Positions 52,684-62,929 of a stretch of 64,000 bases of DNA are shown here, piece after piece; position 1 is the first letter of the stretch; the number at the start of each line of letters is the position of its first letter. The stretch comes from Paenibacillus lupini. GTDB taxonomy: Bacteria; Bacillota; Bacilli; Paenibacillales; Paenibacillaceae. The translations under genes and the position numbers were made by a program. The stretch covers positions 186,001 through 250,000 of the forward strand of contig NZ_JAASRW010000003.1 in NCBI RefSeq assembly GCF_011761355.1, read 5' to 3'. The notes below the pieces were generated by a model, which was not told the DNA's origin, did not search any database, and worked only from the letters and a program-made list of their open reading frames with translations.

Positions 52684-54852
52684 TTGACGATCAAAAAGAA
52701 ACTAATCGTATCAACTATCGCGGCAAGCTTGGCAGCAACTGCATTTGCAGGTATTCCACTGAGCAACAAAGGTTTGGCAGAAAAATTAGGTTTTAATGCA
52801 ACGGCTTATGCGGCAAGCACAGCATTCCCGAGCACAGATATCGTGGCGTATGCAACTAAGCTACGTGCTGCACTTGTATCAACAGGTGGTCTTGATGAAG
52901 TGCAAGATTTGCGTGAAGCGATCCAAGAACTTGATAATGACGCTAATCATACTGATCTAAAATACGTTGCTCAGCCTATTACAAGCAAAGTGACAACTAA
53001 GCTTGGTGCAAACTTCGATGATACTGACAAGACTGCAGTAGCAAACCTAGTTCTTGATGTCATCTCGGTTACATATGATCCAAATCTGACTGAGCTGGAA
53101 AGAATTCGTAACACGGATTCATACCGCGGCGTTCTGGCTGAACTAGCTGTAGGTGCTGGTTTCTCTGAACAGGAAGTTGACGACCTGACGGTTGACGATG
53201 TTGCCGAGTACTTCTTCACTCTACAAGAGAAAGTGGCTGGTCTGCTTGACGGTTTGGCTGCTGATCCAGTCGCACTGCTGGCAGTACTGAATGATCCAGT
53301 TAAGAGAGCGAAACTGATTGAAGATGCATTTAATGCTTTAGCGGCAGAAAGCCTTGTTGTTCAAGATGTCTTTGAAGCTTATGGCATTACAACTGCAGAT
53401 TTGAAAGATGTTGTTCTTCGTGCTCAAGAGAAAATTGACAGCAATATTGTTCTTAAAGCAGGTGCAGCTCTATACGGCGCTTACCTGAAAATGAACGAAA
53501 CAAGCACCGGCGGCACTGGCGGTATCGGTGGCGGTACGGTTGACGAAGGTACTGTGGAAGTTCCAAAGGAAGTAACAGCCCTTATCGATGACATTAAGAA
53601 GAAGTTGGCTGCTGCAACAACGGATGCTGAGAAAGCTGCAATCATTGCACAAGCTGTTCAACAAGCGACAGCATTGGTTAATAAATTATCGAACTTCGAT
53701 CTCTCCAGCAATGTAACCGTATCGAACGGTCAAGCTACTCTGCAAGTTAGCGGTTCGTCTATTCTGTCCGCAATCGCAGGTATCGGCGAGATTCTGAAGA
53801 ACGTGAAAGCACTGGCACCAGGCGTAGCTTTACCTCCAGTAGTCCTGAACATTAGCCTGGGTAACGTTGCTCAGAACGATGTGAACATCGGCCTGAACAA
53901 CGCGGTTATTCAAGAAGCGATCAAAGCAGGTCTTAGCGGCATTAACCTGACTGTAAACGGCCTGAGCGCAGTACTTCCGGTTGGTGGTCAATTCAATGGA
54001 GCAGTTGACTTCAAAATCAACAAATCCAAAGCAGATTCCACTACAACTGGTGGACTTCAAGCAGCTTCCGATGTATACAGCTTTGGCCTGTCGATTGGTG
54101 GTCAATCCGTAACATCGTTCACACAGCCTGTAATTGTCAGCGTTCCGCTTGGCAATGTAGATGGCGTTGATAAAGAATTGTTGTCCCTTGCGAAGATCGT
54201 TGACGGCAAACTTGTATTCCAAGGCGGTTCCGTACAAGGCAACAGCATTATCGAACACCGTGATACGTTCTCCCAATATGTTGTTGTAGAGAACAAAGTA
54301 ACCTTCTCCGATATCGCATCTGTTCAAGCATGGGCAGGCCGCGCAATCGAAGTTATCGCAGCAAAAGGTGCAATCGAAGGCAAGAAAGCCGGCGTATTCG
54401 CTCCGAAAGATAACGTAACTCGTGCTGAGTTTGCGAAGATGCTGACTCGTGCACTTGATCTGGACAACAGCCTGGCGAAAGAAAGCTTCGCTGACGTTGC
54501 GGATTCCAACTGGGCGGCTCCTTACATCGGTGCAGCTTCGCAACTTGGTATTATCCAAGGCCGTTCGGCTTCGAAATTCGATCCGAATGCGCAAATCACT
54601 CGTGCTGAGATGGCAACAATGATCGCTCGTGCATTGAAAGTAACCAAAGGTGCTACTGACGTTGCTGACGTTAATGCAGCTCTTGCGAACTTCAAAGATG
54701 CAAGCTCGATTAGTACAGCACTCAAAGCAGGCGTAGCATTCGCTTCGGAACACGAAATCGTAATCGGTAATAACGGTAAATTCGCTCCTAATGCCTCGGC
54801 AACACGTGCTGAAGCTGCAGTTATGATCTACCGCGCAGTTAACTTCAAATAG
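52684..54852 (+). CDS. Secreted protein with three C-terminal SLH domains
   Basis: A 722-residue surface protein starting at TTG 52684 behind GAGGTGA. A Sec signal peptide ends near NATAYAAS (about 38-45). An Ala-rich helical region follows (about 45-270), then a Gly/Thr-rich linker (GGTGGIGGG), a beta-rich region with FNGAVDFKINKSKAD-type segments, and three SLH domains starting near 541, 602 and 670, each with an xRAE core (VTRAEFAKML, ITRAEMATMI, ATRAEAAVMI). SLH domains bind pyruvylated wall polysaccharide. It could be an S-layer or matrix protein; the function of the body is unknown. Confidence 0.9.
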   Translation: MTIKKKLIVSTIAASLAATAFAGIPLSNKGLAEKLGFNATAYAASTAFPSTDIVAYATKLRAALVSTGGLDEVQDLREAIQELDNDANHTDLKYVAQPITSKVTTKLGANFDDTDKTAVANLVLDVISVTYDPNLTELERIRNTDSYRGVLAELAVGAGFSEQEVDDLTVDDVAEYFFTLQEKVAGLLDGLAADPVALLAVLNDPVKRAKLIEDAFNALAAESLVVQDVFEAYGITTADLKDVVLRAQEKIDSNIVLKAGAALYGAYLKMNETSTGGTGGIGGGTVDEGTVEVPKEVTALIDDIKKKLAAATTDAEKAAIIAQAVQQATALVNKLSNFDLSSNVTVSNGQATLQVSGSSILSAIAGIGEILKNVKALAPGVALPPVVLNISLGNVAQNDVNIGLNNAVIQEAIKAGLSGINLTVNGLSAVLPVGGQFNGAVDFKINKSKADSTTTGGLQAASDVYSFGLSIGGQSVTSFTQPVIVSVPLGNVDGVDKELLSLAKIVDGKLVFQGGSVQGNSIIEHRDTFSQYVVVENKVTFSDIASVQAWAGRAIEVIAAKGAIEGKKAGVFAPKDNVTRAEFAKMLTRALDLDNSLAKESFADVADSNWAAPYIGAASQLGIIQGRSASKFDPNAQITRAEMATMIARALKVTKGATDVADVNAALANFKDASSISTALKAGVAFASEHEIVIGNNGKFAPNASATRAEAAVMIYRAVNFK

Positions 54853-54868
54853 TTTAATAGGACCATAG

Positions 54869-54911
54869 ACCCTCTTCTCAGACTTGCTGTTGATGGGAAG
54901 AGGGTTTTTTA
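54869..54911 (+). terminator. Rho-independent terminator
   Basis: ACCCTCTTCTCA and TGGGAAGAGGGT pair around a loop and are followed by TTTTTT, right after the SLH gene. Confidence 0.88.
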
Positions 54912-55019
54912 TTGAAAAATATTAAGAATTAAGCACTATTAACAATTTTTACCTTTATAACTTAGGACTATAGTAGTAAAATTACATAAGACAACTAGGC
55001 TTACAGAAGGAGGTATATA

Positions 55020-55790
55020 GTGTCTGAGGAACTAGATTTACGCGAGTATTTTCTAATCGTGAGGAAGAGAATGGCACTGATTGTCATTTTTGTTCTGGTA
55101 TGTACAGTAGCAGCAGGCGTTTATACCAAGTTGTTTAAGGATCCAATCTACGAGGCTTCGACTAAGATTGTTGTGAATCAGAACAGTCAGCAGCAGCTTT
55201 CTCTTGGTCAACTGGATCTGAATCAAATTAACTCTAACATTAAGATGATAGATACCTATAAAGAGGTCATCAAGACTCCTGCAATTCTGGGTAAGGTAGC
55301 TGAGCAGTATCCACAGCTTGGATTATCGGCTAAGGAACTTGCAGAGAAGATTCAAGTGAGTTCCGTGAACGATACTCAGGTTATGACACTAGCTGTTCAG
55401 GATGTGTCATATAAGCAAGCGGCGGAGATCGTTAACGCAATCTCAATTGTTTTCCAGAAGGAAATCCCGAATATCTTCAACATCGAGAACGTATCCATCC
55501 TGAATGAAGCGGTGGTAGATGATCAGCCTGCTCCTGTCGGACCAAACGTGGTGCTGAACGTCATCATCAGTTTCGTGGTATCCCTTATGGTAGCAGTTGG
55601 CTTAGCCTTCTTGCTCGAGTATATGGATGACACAATTAAGACGGAAGCCGATGTACTGCGTTACTTGGGTCAGCCAACATTAGCGATGGTTGCACGGGTA
55701 GATGCGAATGAATTTACCGGTACAAATAGTGGTCGTAGGGCAGACAGACAACAGGCGGGAGGGTTCGAGAATGTCACAATCGGAGAGTAG
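55020..55790 (+). CDS. Polysaccharide chain-length modulator (Wzz/YveK/EpsA family)
   Basis: A 256-residue membrane protein starting at GTG 55020 with AAGGAGG upstream. It has two membrane segments (about 18-36 and 180-203) enclosing an extracellular domain, and the conserved ends LDLREYFLIVRKR and PAPVGPNVVLNVIISFVVSL. The C-terminal cytoplasmic tail activates the BY-kinase in this family. It overlaps the kinase gene by 20 bases. It opens the second polysaccharide operon after the SLH terminator. Confidence 0.92.
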   Translation: MSEELDLREYFLIVRKRMALIVIFVLVCTVAAGVYTKLFKDPIYEASTKIVVNQNSQQQLSLGQLDLNQINSNIKMIDTYKEVIKTPAILGKVAEQYPQLGLSAKELAEKIQVSSVNDTQVMTLAVQDVSYKQAAEIVNAISIVFQKEIPNIFNIENVSILNEAVVDDQPAPVGPNVVLNVIISFVVSLMVAVGLAFLLEYMDDTIKTEADVLRYLGQPTLAMVARVDANEFTGTNSGRRADRQQAGGFENVTIGE

Positions 55791-56463
55791 ACGTCGGCTC
55801 ATTACAGTAGTCAATCCACGTTCCCCAGTATCAGAGACGTACCGGACTCTTCGGACGAATATCGAATTCGCTTCGGTGGATGAAGCGCTGCAGGTCATTA
55901 TGGTTTCATCCGCCGGTCCAGGTGAAGGGAAGTCTACCACCATCGCGAACCTGGCTGTAGCTTTCAGCCAATCTGACCGCAAGGTCTTACTGATCGATGC
56001 CGATATGCGAAAGCCTACAGCACATAAGTCGTTCCAAATTTCTAACCGCTTTGGCTTGTCCTCGGTGATCTCACAGCAATGCACCCTGCAAGAGGCTCTT
56101 CAATCCTCGGATATACCGAATCTGGATATCATGACGTCCGGTCCGATTCCTCCGAATCCGGCTGAGATGCTAGCGTCCAAGCGGATGACCGCTTTGCTCG
56201 ATGAACTAAAAGGTATATACGATATTGTACTTATCGATACGCCGCCCCTGCTGGCAGTGACTGACGCACAGATTGCATCAGCTAAGAGTGATGGTGTTGT
56301 CCTGGTCGTTGATCAAGGCAGAGTAAAACGTCAATTCGCACAAAGAGCGATTCAGAATTTACAAAATGTAAATGCCCGCATTCTTGGGGTTGTACTAAAC
56401 AATGTGAAGCGCCGTTCCAATGAAGAGGCTTATTACTATTACTACGGTGCTGACGGGAAGTAA
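55771..56463 (+). CDS. Bacterial tyrosine kinase (CpsD/EpsB type), second copy
   Basis: A 230-residue BY-kinase. Walker A is GPGEGKST, Walker A' is VLLIDADMRKP, and Walker B is IVLIDTPP. The C-terminal cluster has five tyrosines in a row (YYYYY), a much better autophosphorylation tail than the copy at base 1. ATG 55771 is chosen (GGGAGGG upstream); the frame from 55702 runs through the modulator gene. It partners with the modulator and controls polymer length and export of the second polysaccharide. Confidence 0.93.
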   Translation: MSQSESRRRLITVVNPRSPVSETYRTLRTNIEFASVDEALQVIMVSSAGPGEGKSTTIANLAVAFSQSDRKVLLIDADMRKPTAHKSFQISNRFGLSSVISQQCTLQEALQSSDIPNLDIMTSGPIPPNPAEMLASKRMTALLDELKGIYDIVLIDTPPLLAVTDAQIASAKSDGVVLVVDQGRVKRQFAQRAIQNLQNVNARILGVVLNNVKRRSNEEAYYYYYGADGK

Positions 56464-56586
56464 AGTAAGCTGAATGGCTTAAGGTAATGCCTGCTGCACC
56501 TTTATCACTGCAGGTACTCGGTCACACTGTGGGTCTTATTAGACCTTAGGCATGATTGCCAAGGGTGTGATGTGAGGAGGGGTTTA

Positions 56587-56646
56587 ATGCCCCGTTTATA
56601 TGTAATAAATGTTCGAGCTATGTTTTCCTGCCGAAGGAAGGCATAG
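56587..56646 (+). CDS. Possible 19-residue leader peptide upstream of the second galU
   Basis: ATG 56587 lies 6-7 bases after GAGGAGGG and reads MPRLYVINVRAMFSCRRKA, then TAG at 56644-56646. The second half of the frame overlaps a strong hairpin, so translation would open that structure. This arrangement resembles leader-peptide control, but no regulatory codons stand out. It could be chance. Confidence 0.35.
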   Translation: MPRLYVINVRAMFSCRRKA

Positions 56647-56650
56647 CTCG
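56614..56650 (+). promoter_or_regulatory. Strong leader hairpin before the second galU
   Basis: CGAGCTATG pairs with CATAGCTCG (9 bp), and TTCCT/AGGAA extends the stem around a GCCG loop. No T-run follows. The rest of 56464-56736 shows no other gene; the second galU has a purine-rich ribosome site at about 56722. Confidence 0.6.
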
Positions 56651-56736
56651 TATATTTATACCTCATGTTTATCCAATCAATACCAACATACATAGACAAA
56701 TTAGAGAGAGAAGAAAGAAAAGAGAGGGAAAAAACA

Positions 56737-57624
56737 ATGATGAAAGTTAAGAAGGCGATTATCCCAGCTGCAGGTTTAGGAACCCGGTTCCTGCCGGCAA
56801 CTAAAGCAATGCCGAAGGAAATGCTTCCGATTGTCGACAAGCCTACCATTCAGTACATTGTGGAGGAAGCTGTTGCCTCTGGAATCGAAGACATTATTAT
56901 CGTTACGGGTAAAGGTAAACGTGCGATCGAAGACCACTTCGATAACGCCTTCGAGCTTGAACAGAACCTGTTTGAGAAAGGCAAGTTCACTCTGCTAAAT
57001 GAAGTGCAGAAATCTTCGAAGGTCGATATCCATTTCATCCGCCAGAAGGAAGCGAAGGGTCTTGGTCATGCGGTATGGTGTGCCCGCAATTTCATTGGAG
57101 ATGAACCTTTTGCTGTTCTGCTTGGTGACGATATCGTCGATGCCAAAATTCCTTGTACAAGACAGCTGATGGATCAATTCGAGCAGACAGGAAGATCCGT
57201 TATCGGAGTGAAGCCTGTTCCGATGAACGAGACCGAGCGATATGGCATTGTGGAGTACAGCGAGAAGAATGGTTTGTTAAGCCTGGTTGATCGATTTATT
57301 GAAAAACCGACTCCTGGTACAACAAAGTCTAATCTTGCTATTATGGGCCGTTATGTTCTAACTCCGGAAATTTTTAAGTTTTTGCAGAAGCAAGAGAAAG
57401 GTGCCGGCGGCGAGATTCAGCTAACCGATGCTATTCAGAAGCTGAATGAATCCGAAGGCGTCTATGCTTATGAATTCGAAGGTAAACGTTATGATGTTGG
57501 CGAGAAGTTAGGTTTTATTACAACAACACTAGATTTTGCGCTGCGGAACGAATCGTTAAAAGGTCCATTGCTGGAAGCAATGAAAGAGATATTACAGAAA
57601 GAGCTTATCCATAAATCGAATTAA
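56737..57624 (+). CDS. galU: UTP-glucose-1-phosphate uridylyltransferase (second copy)
   Basis: A GalU of about 295 residues with [20 protein letters not shown] and the [20 protein letters not shown] motifs. The frame opens upstream at 56665, but the purine-rich AGAGAGGGAAA box points to ATG 56737 (or 56740). It is clearly different from the copy at 16089 in the middle and C-terminal parts. It sits in the second polysaccharide operon, where UDP-glucose or UDP-galactose would be the donor for the initiating transferase. Confidence 0.94.
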   Translation: MMKVKKAIIPAAGLGTRFLPATKAMPKEMLPIVDKPTIQYIVEEAVASGIEDIIIVTGKGKRAIEDHFDNAFELEQNLFEKGKFTLLNEVQKSSKVDIHFIRQKEAKGLGHAVWCARNFIGDEPFAVLLGDDIVDAKIPCTRQLMDQFEQTGRSVIGVKPVPMNETERYGIVEYSEKNGLLSLVDRFIEKPTPGTTKSNLAIMGRYVLTPEIFKFLQKQEKGAGGEIQLTDAIQKLNESEGVYAYEFEGKRYDVGEKLGFITTTLDFALRNESLKGPLLEAMKEILQKELIHKSN

Positions 57625-57642
57625 TACGGGGGAGATTATTGT

Positions 57643-58344
57643 ATGGCGTTATCGCCTCTTCGGAAAGAATCCGAGATGACATTTGACAGCCATGTATCTA
57701 TTGCACATAAAGCTCAAGCTCAGACCAGAAGTGCCAAGCGGACTTATCTTATGGTTAAACGAATGATTGATCTTGTTGGTGCAGCATGTGGGCTAATGAT
57801 ATTATCACCATTATTACTTGTTATAGCTCTCTTGATTAAGCTGGAGAACCCGAAAGCACCTGTCTTCTTCTATCAGAATCGGGTTGGAATCAATGAAAAG
57901 AATTTCCGAATGTTTAAATTTCGCTCTATGGTTCCGAATGCAGAGGACTTATTAACAGAGCTCTTACATAAGAATGAGATAGAAGGTCACATGTTCAAGA
58001 TGAAACATGACCCAAGAATTACAACTATTGGCAGGTTTATCCGTCGTACCAGCATCGATGAACTTCCGCAATTATGGAATGTGGTGCGAGGCAATATGTC
58101 GCTCGTAGGCCCTCGCCCGCCTCTTCCGCGAGAAGTGGCTGAATACAGCAGCTATGATAAACTCCGCCTTCGTGTGAAGCCAGGCTGTACCGGACTGTGG
58201 CAAGTAAGCGGACGGAATGAGCTTGGTTTCAAAGAAATGGTGGAGCTGGATCTTGAGTATATAGAGAAAAGAAATGTGTTGCTCGATCTGCAGATCATCA
58301 TGAAGACGGCGAAAGCCATGGTCGGATCGGAAGACGCATACTAG
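57643..58344 (+). CDS. Undecaprenyl-phosphate sugar phosphotransferase (PGT)
   Basis: A 233-residue monotopic phosphoglycosyl transferase. A short N-terminal extension is followed by KRMIDLVGAACGLMILSPLL (re-entrant membrane segment), MFKFRSMVPNAE, the catalytic Asp-Glu of TSIDELPQLWNVVRGNMSLV and GPRPPLPREVAEY. It lacks the four-helix N-terminal domain of full-length WbaP/WcaJ. It loads the first sugar-phosphate on the lipid carrier for the second polymer. The donor sugar is not determined by sequence; UDP-glucose/galactose is suggested by the adjacent galU. Confidence 0.92.
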   Translation: MALSPLRKESEMTFDSHVSIAHKAQAQTRSAKRTYLMVKRMIDLVGAACGLMILSPLLLVIALLIKLENPKAPVFFYQNRVGINEKNFRMFKFRSMVPNAEDLLTELLHKNEIEGHMFKMKHDPRITTIGRFIRRTSIDELPQLWNVVRGNMSLVGPRPPLPREVAEYSSYDKLRLRVKPGCTGLWQVSGRNELGFKEMVELDLEYIEKRNVLLDLQIIMKTAKAMVGSEDAY

Positions 58345-58364
58345 AGAGAAGGAGTGGATAGAGA

Positions 58365-59303
58365 GTGGAATTACATTCTAAGATTTTTGTAGCAGGACAC
58401 AGAGGATTGGTGGGTTCTGCCATTCTAAGAGCTCTTGAGGCTAAGGGCTATCACAATCTTGTCTATCGCACCCGTGCTGAACTCGATCTATTGAATAGAG
58501 ATCGGGTTCTTTCTTTCTTCGAGGAAGAGGGAATCGAATATGTATTCCTAGCGGCTGCTAAGGTTGGTGGTATCGTAGCAAACAATGAGTATCCGGCAGA
58601 CTTTATCCGTGACAATATCTTGATTCAGACGAATGTCATTGATGCCGCATATCGCAATAATGTGAAGAAGTTGCTGTTCCTAGGCTCGACTTGTATCTAT
58701 CCGAAGTTTGCTCCACAGCCAATGAAGGAAGAATACTTGCTCACGGGTGTACTCGAACCTACGAATGAGCCTTACGCGATTGCAAAGATTGCAGGCATTA
58801 CAATGTGCCAATCCTATAACCGTCAATATGGTACCCAGTACATCTCCGTTATGCCAACGAACATGTATGGACCTAATGATAACTTCGACCTCAAGACTTC
58901 GCATGTCCTTCCTGCACTTATCCGTAAGTTCCATGAAGCGAAAGTTAATCAATCACCAGAAGTAGAGGTATGGGGAACCGGAACACCTCGCAGAGAATTC
59001 CTGCACTCCGATGACTTGGCAGATGCTTGTCTCTTCCTGATGAATACGTACGAAGAGAATGAGATTGTCAATATTGGTGTAGGTGAAGATATCTCTATCA
59101 AAGAGTTAGCTTACCTCATCAAAGAGGTAGTTGGATATGAAGGAGAGATTGTATTTAATACATCTGCTCCTGACGGCACGCCAAGGAAATTGGTTGATGT
59201 CACTAAGATTAATGGGCTTGGCTGGAAGGCATCCATTCCTCTTGAGGACGGGATCAAGGCGGTTTACGAAACCTTTCAGAATGATTACCTTGTTAGACAA
59301 TAA
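58365..59303 (+). CDS. fcl: GDP-L-fucose synthase
   Basis: A 312-residue short-chain dehydrogenase with the N-terminal [14 protein letters not shown] motif, the LGSTCIYP active-site Ser/Cys segment, the YAIAK tetrad and [12 protein letters not shown], all GDP-fucose synthase marks. It converts GDP-4-keto-6-deoxymannose to GDP-L-fucose. GTG 58365 follows GGAGTGG. Gmd follows, so gene order is fcl-gmd. No manB/manC is in the window, so GDP-mannose must come from elsewhere. Confidence 0.94.
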   Translation: MELHSKIFVAGHRGLVGSAILRALEAKGYHNLVYRTRAELDLLNRDRVLSFFEEEGIEYVFLAAAKVGGIVANNEYPADFIRDNILIQTNVIDAAYRNNVKKLLFLGSTCIYPKFAPQPMKEEYLLTGVLEPTNEPYAIAKIAGITMCQSYNRQYGTQYISVMPTNMYGPNDNFDLKTSHVLPALIRKFHEAKVNQSPEVEVWGTGTPRREFLHSDDLADACLFLMNTYEENEIVNIGVGEDISIKELAYLIKEVVGYEGEIVFNTSAPDGTPRKLVDVTKINGLGWKASIPLEDGIKAVYETFQNDYLVRQ

Positions 59304-59335
59304 AATTAGAGATAGATAATAGAGGAGTGGAAACG

Positions 59336-60430
59336 ATGACTAAGCGTGCGTTAATTACTGGTGTAACAGGACAAGATGGTTCCTATTTGGCAGAATTCCT
59401 TTTGGAGAAGGGTTATGAAGTACATGGCGTTATTCGCCGCAGCTCGTCCTATAACCAAGAACGTCTGGAAGATCTCCTTACGGAAGAGGAAGCTAAGAGC
59501 ATTCTGAATAACCAAAACTTCCATCTCCATTATGGCGATGTAACAGATGGACTGAATATTACTCGCCTTATTAGTGAGATTCAACCAGATGAAATCTATA
59601 ACCTGGCAGCACAATCGCATGTACGTGTATCCTTCGATATGCCTGGCTATACCTTAGATGTAGACGGCAAGGGTACTTTGAATATTCTTGAAGCGGTAAA
59701 GTTTTTGGGTCTAACAGAAAAAACCCGCGTCTATCAAGCTTCTACTTCTGAGCTTTACGGCAAAGTTCAAGAAGTTCCTCAGAAAGAAACAACTCCGTTC
59801 TATCCTCGCTCTCCGTATGGCGTTGCGAAGATTTATGGATTCTGGATTACGAAGAACTATCGTGAATCCTATAACATGTTCGCCGTTAACGGAATTCTAT
59901 TCAATCATGAGTCGGAACGCCGCGGTGAAACGTTTGTTACTCGTAAAATCACCCTCGCTGCTGCTCGCATTGCACAAGGCAAACAACAGAAGCTGATGCT
60001 TGGCAACCTGGATTCCCTGCGCGATTGGGGCTATGCAAGGGATTATGTAGAATGTATGTGGTTGATTCTTCAGCATGACAAACCGGAAGATTTCGTTATT
60101 GCTACAGGTGAGATGCACTCTGTTCGTGAGTTTGTAGAGCTGGCATTCAAGCATGTGGGGGTCAATATCGAATGGCAGGGTAATGGGGTAGACGAGAAGG
60201 GTATCAACAAAAACACAGGCGAAGTGATTGTTGAAGTAGACCCAACTTTCTTCAGACCGGCAGAAGTAGAACAATTACTTGGCGACCCTACCAAAGCAAG
60301 AACATTGCTAGGCTGGAACCCAACGAAGACCTCTTTCGAGGAGCTTGTAAGCATCATGGTGAAATACGATATGGCCAAAGTAACCTCGGAAGAAGGAAGC
60401 AGAAAAATGTTCGATGGGGTGCTAGTGTAG
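59336..60430 (+). CDS. gmd: GDP-mannose 4,6-dehydratase
   Basis: A 364-residue enzyme making GDP-4-keto-6-deoxymannose, substrate of Fcl. [20 protein letters not shown] is the Gmd N-terminus, [16 protein letters not shown] and YGVAKIYG hold the active site, and [17 protein letters not shown] is strongly conserved in Gmd. I start at ATG 59336 after GAGGAGTGG; GTG 59327 overlaps that site. It ends just before the glycosyltransferase at 60434. Confidence 0.95.
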   Translation: MTKRALITGVTGQDGSYLAEFLLEKGYEVHGVIRRSSSYNQERLEDLLTEEEAKSILNNQNFHLHYGDVTDGLNITRLISEIQPDEIYNLAAQSHVRVSFDMPGYTLDVDGKGTLNILEAVKFLGLTEKTRVYQASTSELYGKVQEVPQKETTPFYPRSPYGVAKIYGFWITKNYRESYNMFAVNGILFNHESERRGETFVTRKITLAAARIAQGKQQKLMLGNLDSLRDWGYARDYVECMWLILQHDKPEDFVIATGEMHSVREFVELAFKHVGVNIEWQGNGVDEKGINKNTGEVIVEVDPTFFRPAEVEQLLGDPTKARTLLGWNPTKTSFEELVSIMVKYDMAKVTSEEGSRKMFDGVLV

Positions 60431-60433
60431 ACA

Positions 60434-61699
60434 ATGGCTACCCTCGAATCAAAAGTAAAGAAAAAGCTGCTTATCTATGCTCATTATTATCATCCGGATG
60501 TAGCATCGACAGGCCAGATCCTGAAGGAACTGGCCGAAGGGATGCTGGATTCCTTCGATATTACAGTCATTTGTGTGGTTCCTTCGTATACAGGTACAGT
60601 TGCTGACGAATATAAAACTAAATTCTTCTATTTCGAAGAAATTAATGGCGTCAAAGTGATACGAATTCGTGTACCAGAATTCACAAAGAGCAGCAAAGTA
60701 AGCAGAATTAAGAACATTCTTGCGTACTTCGTGGGTGCAATGATGGCAACGTTCAAGGCTGGCAAGATGGATTATGTCTATTCGATCTCGCAACCGCCTG
60801 TACTTGGAGGCCTTATCGGGGTTTGGGGCAAATGGATGAAGCGTGCCAAGTATATTTACAACATTCAGGACTTCAACCCAGAGCAGACCATGGCTGTTGG
60901 CTATAGCAAGAACAAAATGATTCTAAATGCGATGTTATGGTTCGATAAATTTAGCTGTAAAGCTTCCGACAAAGTCATTGTTGTTGGCCGTGATATGGTA
61001 GAAACCGTGAAAGAAAGATTCAAAGGGAAGAAGGTTCCTAATCACTCCTTCATTAATAACTGGATTGATGAGAAGGAAATTTACCCATTGTCACCTGATC
61101 ATGAGCAAGTACTAGCATTTAAGAAGAAACACGGATTAGAAAATAAGTTCGTTATTATGTATTCCGGTAATATTGGTCTCTACTACGATCTTGAGAATAT
61201 GATGCATGTCATTAAGGAATTCAAGGATCGTGAAGACGTTGTATTTGCCTTTATTGGAGAAGGATCGGTGTTAAATAATCTTGTCTCTTACAAGGATGAG
61301 TACAATCTAACTAATGTAACCTTTATCCCTTATCAGAAGAAATCAGATCTGATCTATAGTCTTAATGCTGGTGATGTTCATTGGTGTATTAATGCCAAGG
61401 GAATTAAGGGAGTATCTGTTCCAAGTAAGCTGTACGGAATTATGGCAGCGGGCAAGCCAATATTAGGTGTGCTAGAAGAAGGATCAGAAGCACGCTTAAT
61501 AATTGAAGAGACCGGATGTGGCTATGTAACTGAGCCAGGTAATTACGGTGAGGTCGAAGCGATTATTGAACAGTTTCTAAATGAAAAAGAAAATAATATT
61601 CATGCTGAGATGAGTAAACATGCAAGAGGTTATTTGACTAAAAATTTAACTAAAGATGTTTCTATAAGAAAATATATTAAGGAAATAACGTCCTGTTAA
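60434..61699 (+). CDS. Glycosyltransferase family 4, WbuB-like
   Basis: A 421-residue GT4 enzyme. The motifs HYYHPDVASTGQILKELAEG, QPPVLGGLIGVW and YIYNIQDFNPEQ match the WbuB group of fucosamine or fucose transferases. The nucleotide-sugar domain has YSGNIGLYYDLENMM and a weak EX7E region (GIKGVSVPSKLYGIMAAGKP). Downstream of fcl-gmd, an L-fucose donor is likely. The DNA is already a little poorer in GC toward its 3' end. Confidence 0.88.
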   Translation: MATLESKVKKKLLIYAHYYHPDVASTGQILKELAEGMLDSFDITVICVVPSYTGTVADEYKTKFFYFEEINGVKVIRIRVPEFTKSSKVSRIKNILAYFVGAMMATFKAGKMDYVYSISQPPVLGGLIGVWGKWMKRAKYIYNIQDFNPEQTMAVGYSKNKMILNAMLWFDKFSCKASDKVIVVGRDMVETVKERFKGKKVPNHSFINNWIDEKEIYPLSPDHEQVLAFKKKHGLENKFVIMYSGNIGLYYDLENMMHVIKEFKDREDVVFAFIGEGSVLNNLVSYKDEYNLTNVTFIPYQKKSDLIYSLNAGDVHWCINAKGIKGVSVPSKLYGIMAAGKPILGVLEEGSEARLIIEETGCGYVTEPGNYGEVEAIIEQFLNEKENNIHAEMSKHARGYLTKNLTKDVSIRKYIKEITSC

Positions 61700-61711
61700 G
61701 GAAGATAAAAA

Positions 61712-62929
61712 ATGAAAAGATTACTATGGATAGGTTGTCTTGAGAGTGATGAGGAGTTCAAAAGTAAAGCAGAGAAAGGTTACAGTTTAGCGTCAGCACA
61801 AGTCTCGCAACAGAATATACTATCAGGATTAGAAGAAGTAACAGGATTAGTGTTTGATTCTATTAATGGAAGTGTCCTTCCTCCATATCCAATTTATAAA
61901 GATAAAATAGTAAAAGAAGTGGTATGGTCGCATAAAGAAGGCGCCTATGATGTAAGTGTAGGATATAAAAACAGGAAGTACATAAATCGACTTACATGCA
62001 AGAAAGAAATGATTAAAGCAGCTAGAAAGTGGGTTGAAGAGCTATATCAAAATGAAGAATTAATTGTTTTTGTATATTCCATGAGGTCCTCAGTGATGGC
62101 TGCAGCTTGTGAAGTGAAAAAACTAATACCTTCTGCAAAGATATTTCTAATCGTAACTGATTTGCCGCAGTATATGGATTTAGGACAAAGCAAAGTGAAA
62201 GAATTTTTAAAGAAAATTGATTGGCTCCAAATAAAGAAAATGCAAAAGGACTTTAATGGCTTTATATTATATGCCTCTAAAATGGCTGAATATTTGAATA
62301 TTGAAAATGAGAAATGGATTCTTATGGAGGGTTCGTTTGATACAAAAGAACTCTCTTTTTTAGAAAGAAGCAATTCAACAAGAGCATTACTATATTCTGG
62401 ATTGATAGATAAAAAGTATGGTCTGGATCGGTTAATTAATTCATTTAGAACGATAAATGAACCAGACTTTGAATTATGGATTACTGGCGGAGGAAAAGAT
62501 AGTGAATATATCAGAGAGCAAGCACAAGAGGATTCGAGAATAAAGTATTTTGGATTTCTTCCCTCAAGAGAGGATGTACTGCTAAAACAACAAGAAGCAA
62601 CTATGTTAATTAATATGCGACTTCCAGATGAAGCAGCTTCGGCGTATTGTTTTCCTTCAAAACTATTTGAATACATGGCGTCTGGTACACCAGTATTAAC
62701 TTACAAACTAGATGGGATACCGGATGAGTATTATCAGCATCTGAGTATTATAAAAAACAATGAATCTCTTACAGAATCTATATTAAATTTATTAAAAATG
62801 TCAGAAGTTGATCGAGATAGACTGGGAGCTGAAGCGAGAGATTTCATTAAAAATAATAAAAATAATATATCCCAAGCGCATAGAATATTGAAATTTGTTA
62901 TGAGATCCGAGGAGTGGAGTTATGAGTAA
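61712..62929 (+). CDS. Glycosyltransferase, GT4-like, AT-rich gene
   Basis: A 405-residue protein with a GT-B layout. The C-terminal part shows LYSGLIDKKYGLDRLINSFR, then LWITGGGKDSEYIREQAQ, and SKLFEYMASGTPVLTYKLDG, a GT4 nucleotide-sugar site. The DNA is clearly more AT-rich than upstream genes and uses many AAA, AAT and TTA codons, suggesting acquisition from another source. It overlaps the GT2 gene by 8 bases. Donor unknown. Confidence 0.82.
   Translation: MKRLLWIGCLESDEEFKSKAEKGYSLASAQVSQQNILSGLEEVTGLVFDSINGSVLPPYPIYKDKIVKEVVWSHKEGAYDVSVGYKNRKYINRLTCKKEMIKAARKWVEELYQNEELIVFVYSMRSSVMAAACEVKKLIPSAKIFLIVTDLPQYMDLGQSKVKEFLKKIDWLQIKKMQKDFNGFILYASKMAEYLNIENEKWILMEGSFDTKELSFLERSNSTRALLYSGLIDKKYGLDRLINSFRTINEPDFELWITGGGKDSEYIREQAQEDSRIKYFGFLPSREDVLLKQQEATMLINMRLPDEAASAYCFPSKLFEYMASGTPVLTYKLDGIPDEYYQHLSIIKNNESLTESILNLLKMSEVDRDRLGAEARDFIKNNKNNISQAHRILKFVMRSEEWSYE

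Noticed and set aside
53830..54753. 307-codon open frame on the minus strand inside the SLH gene
   Set aside because: It lies opposite a well-supported coding frame with SLH domains and has no ribosome site or recognisable domain; Ala- and Cys-biased antisense translation.
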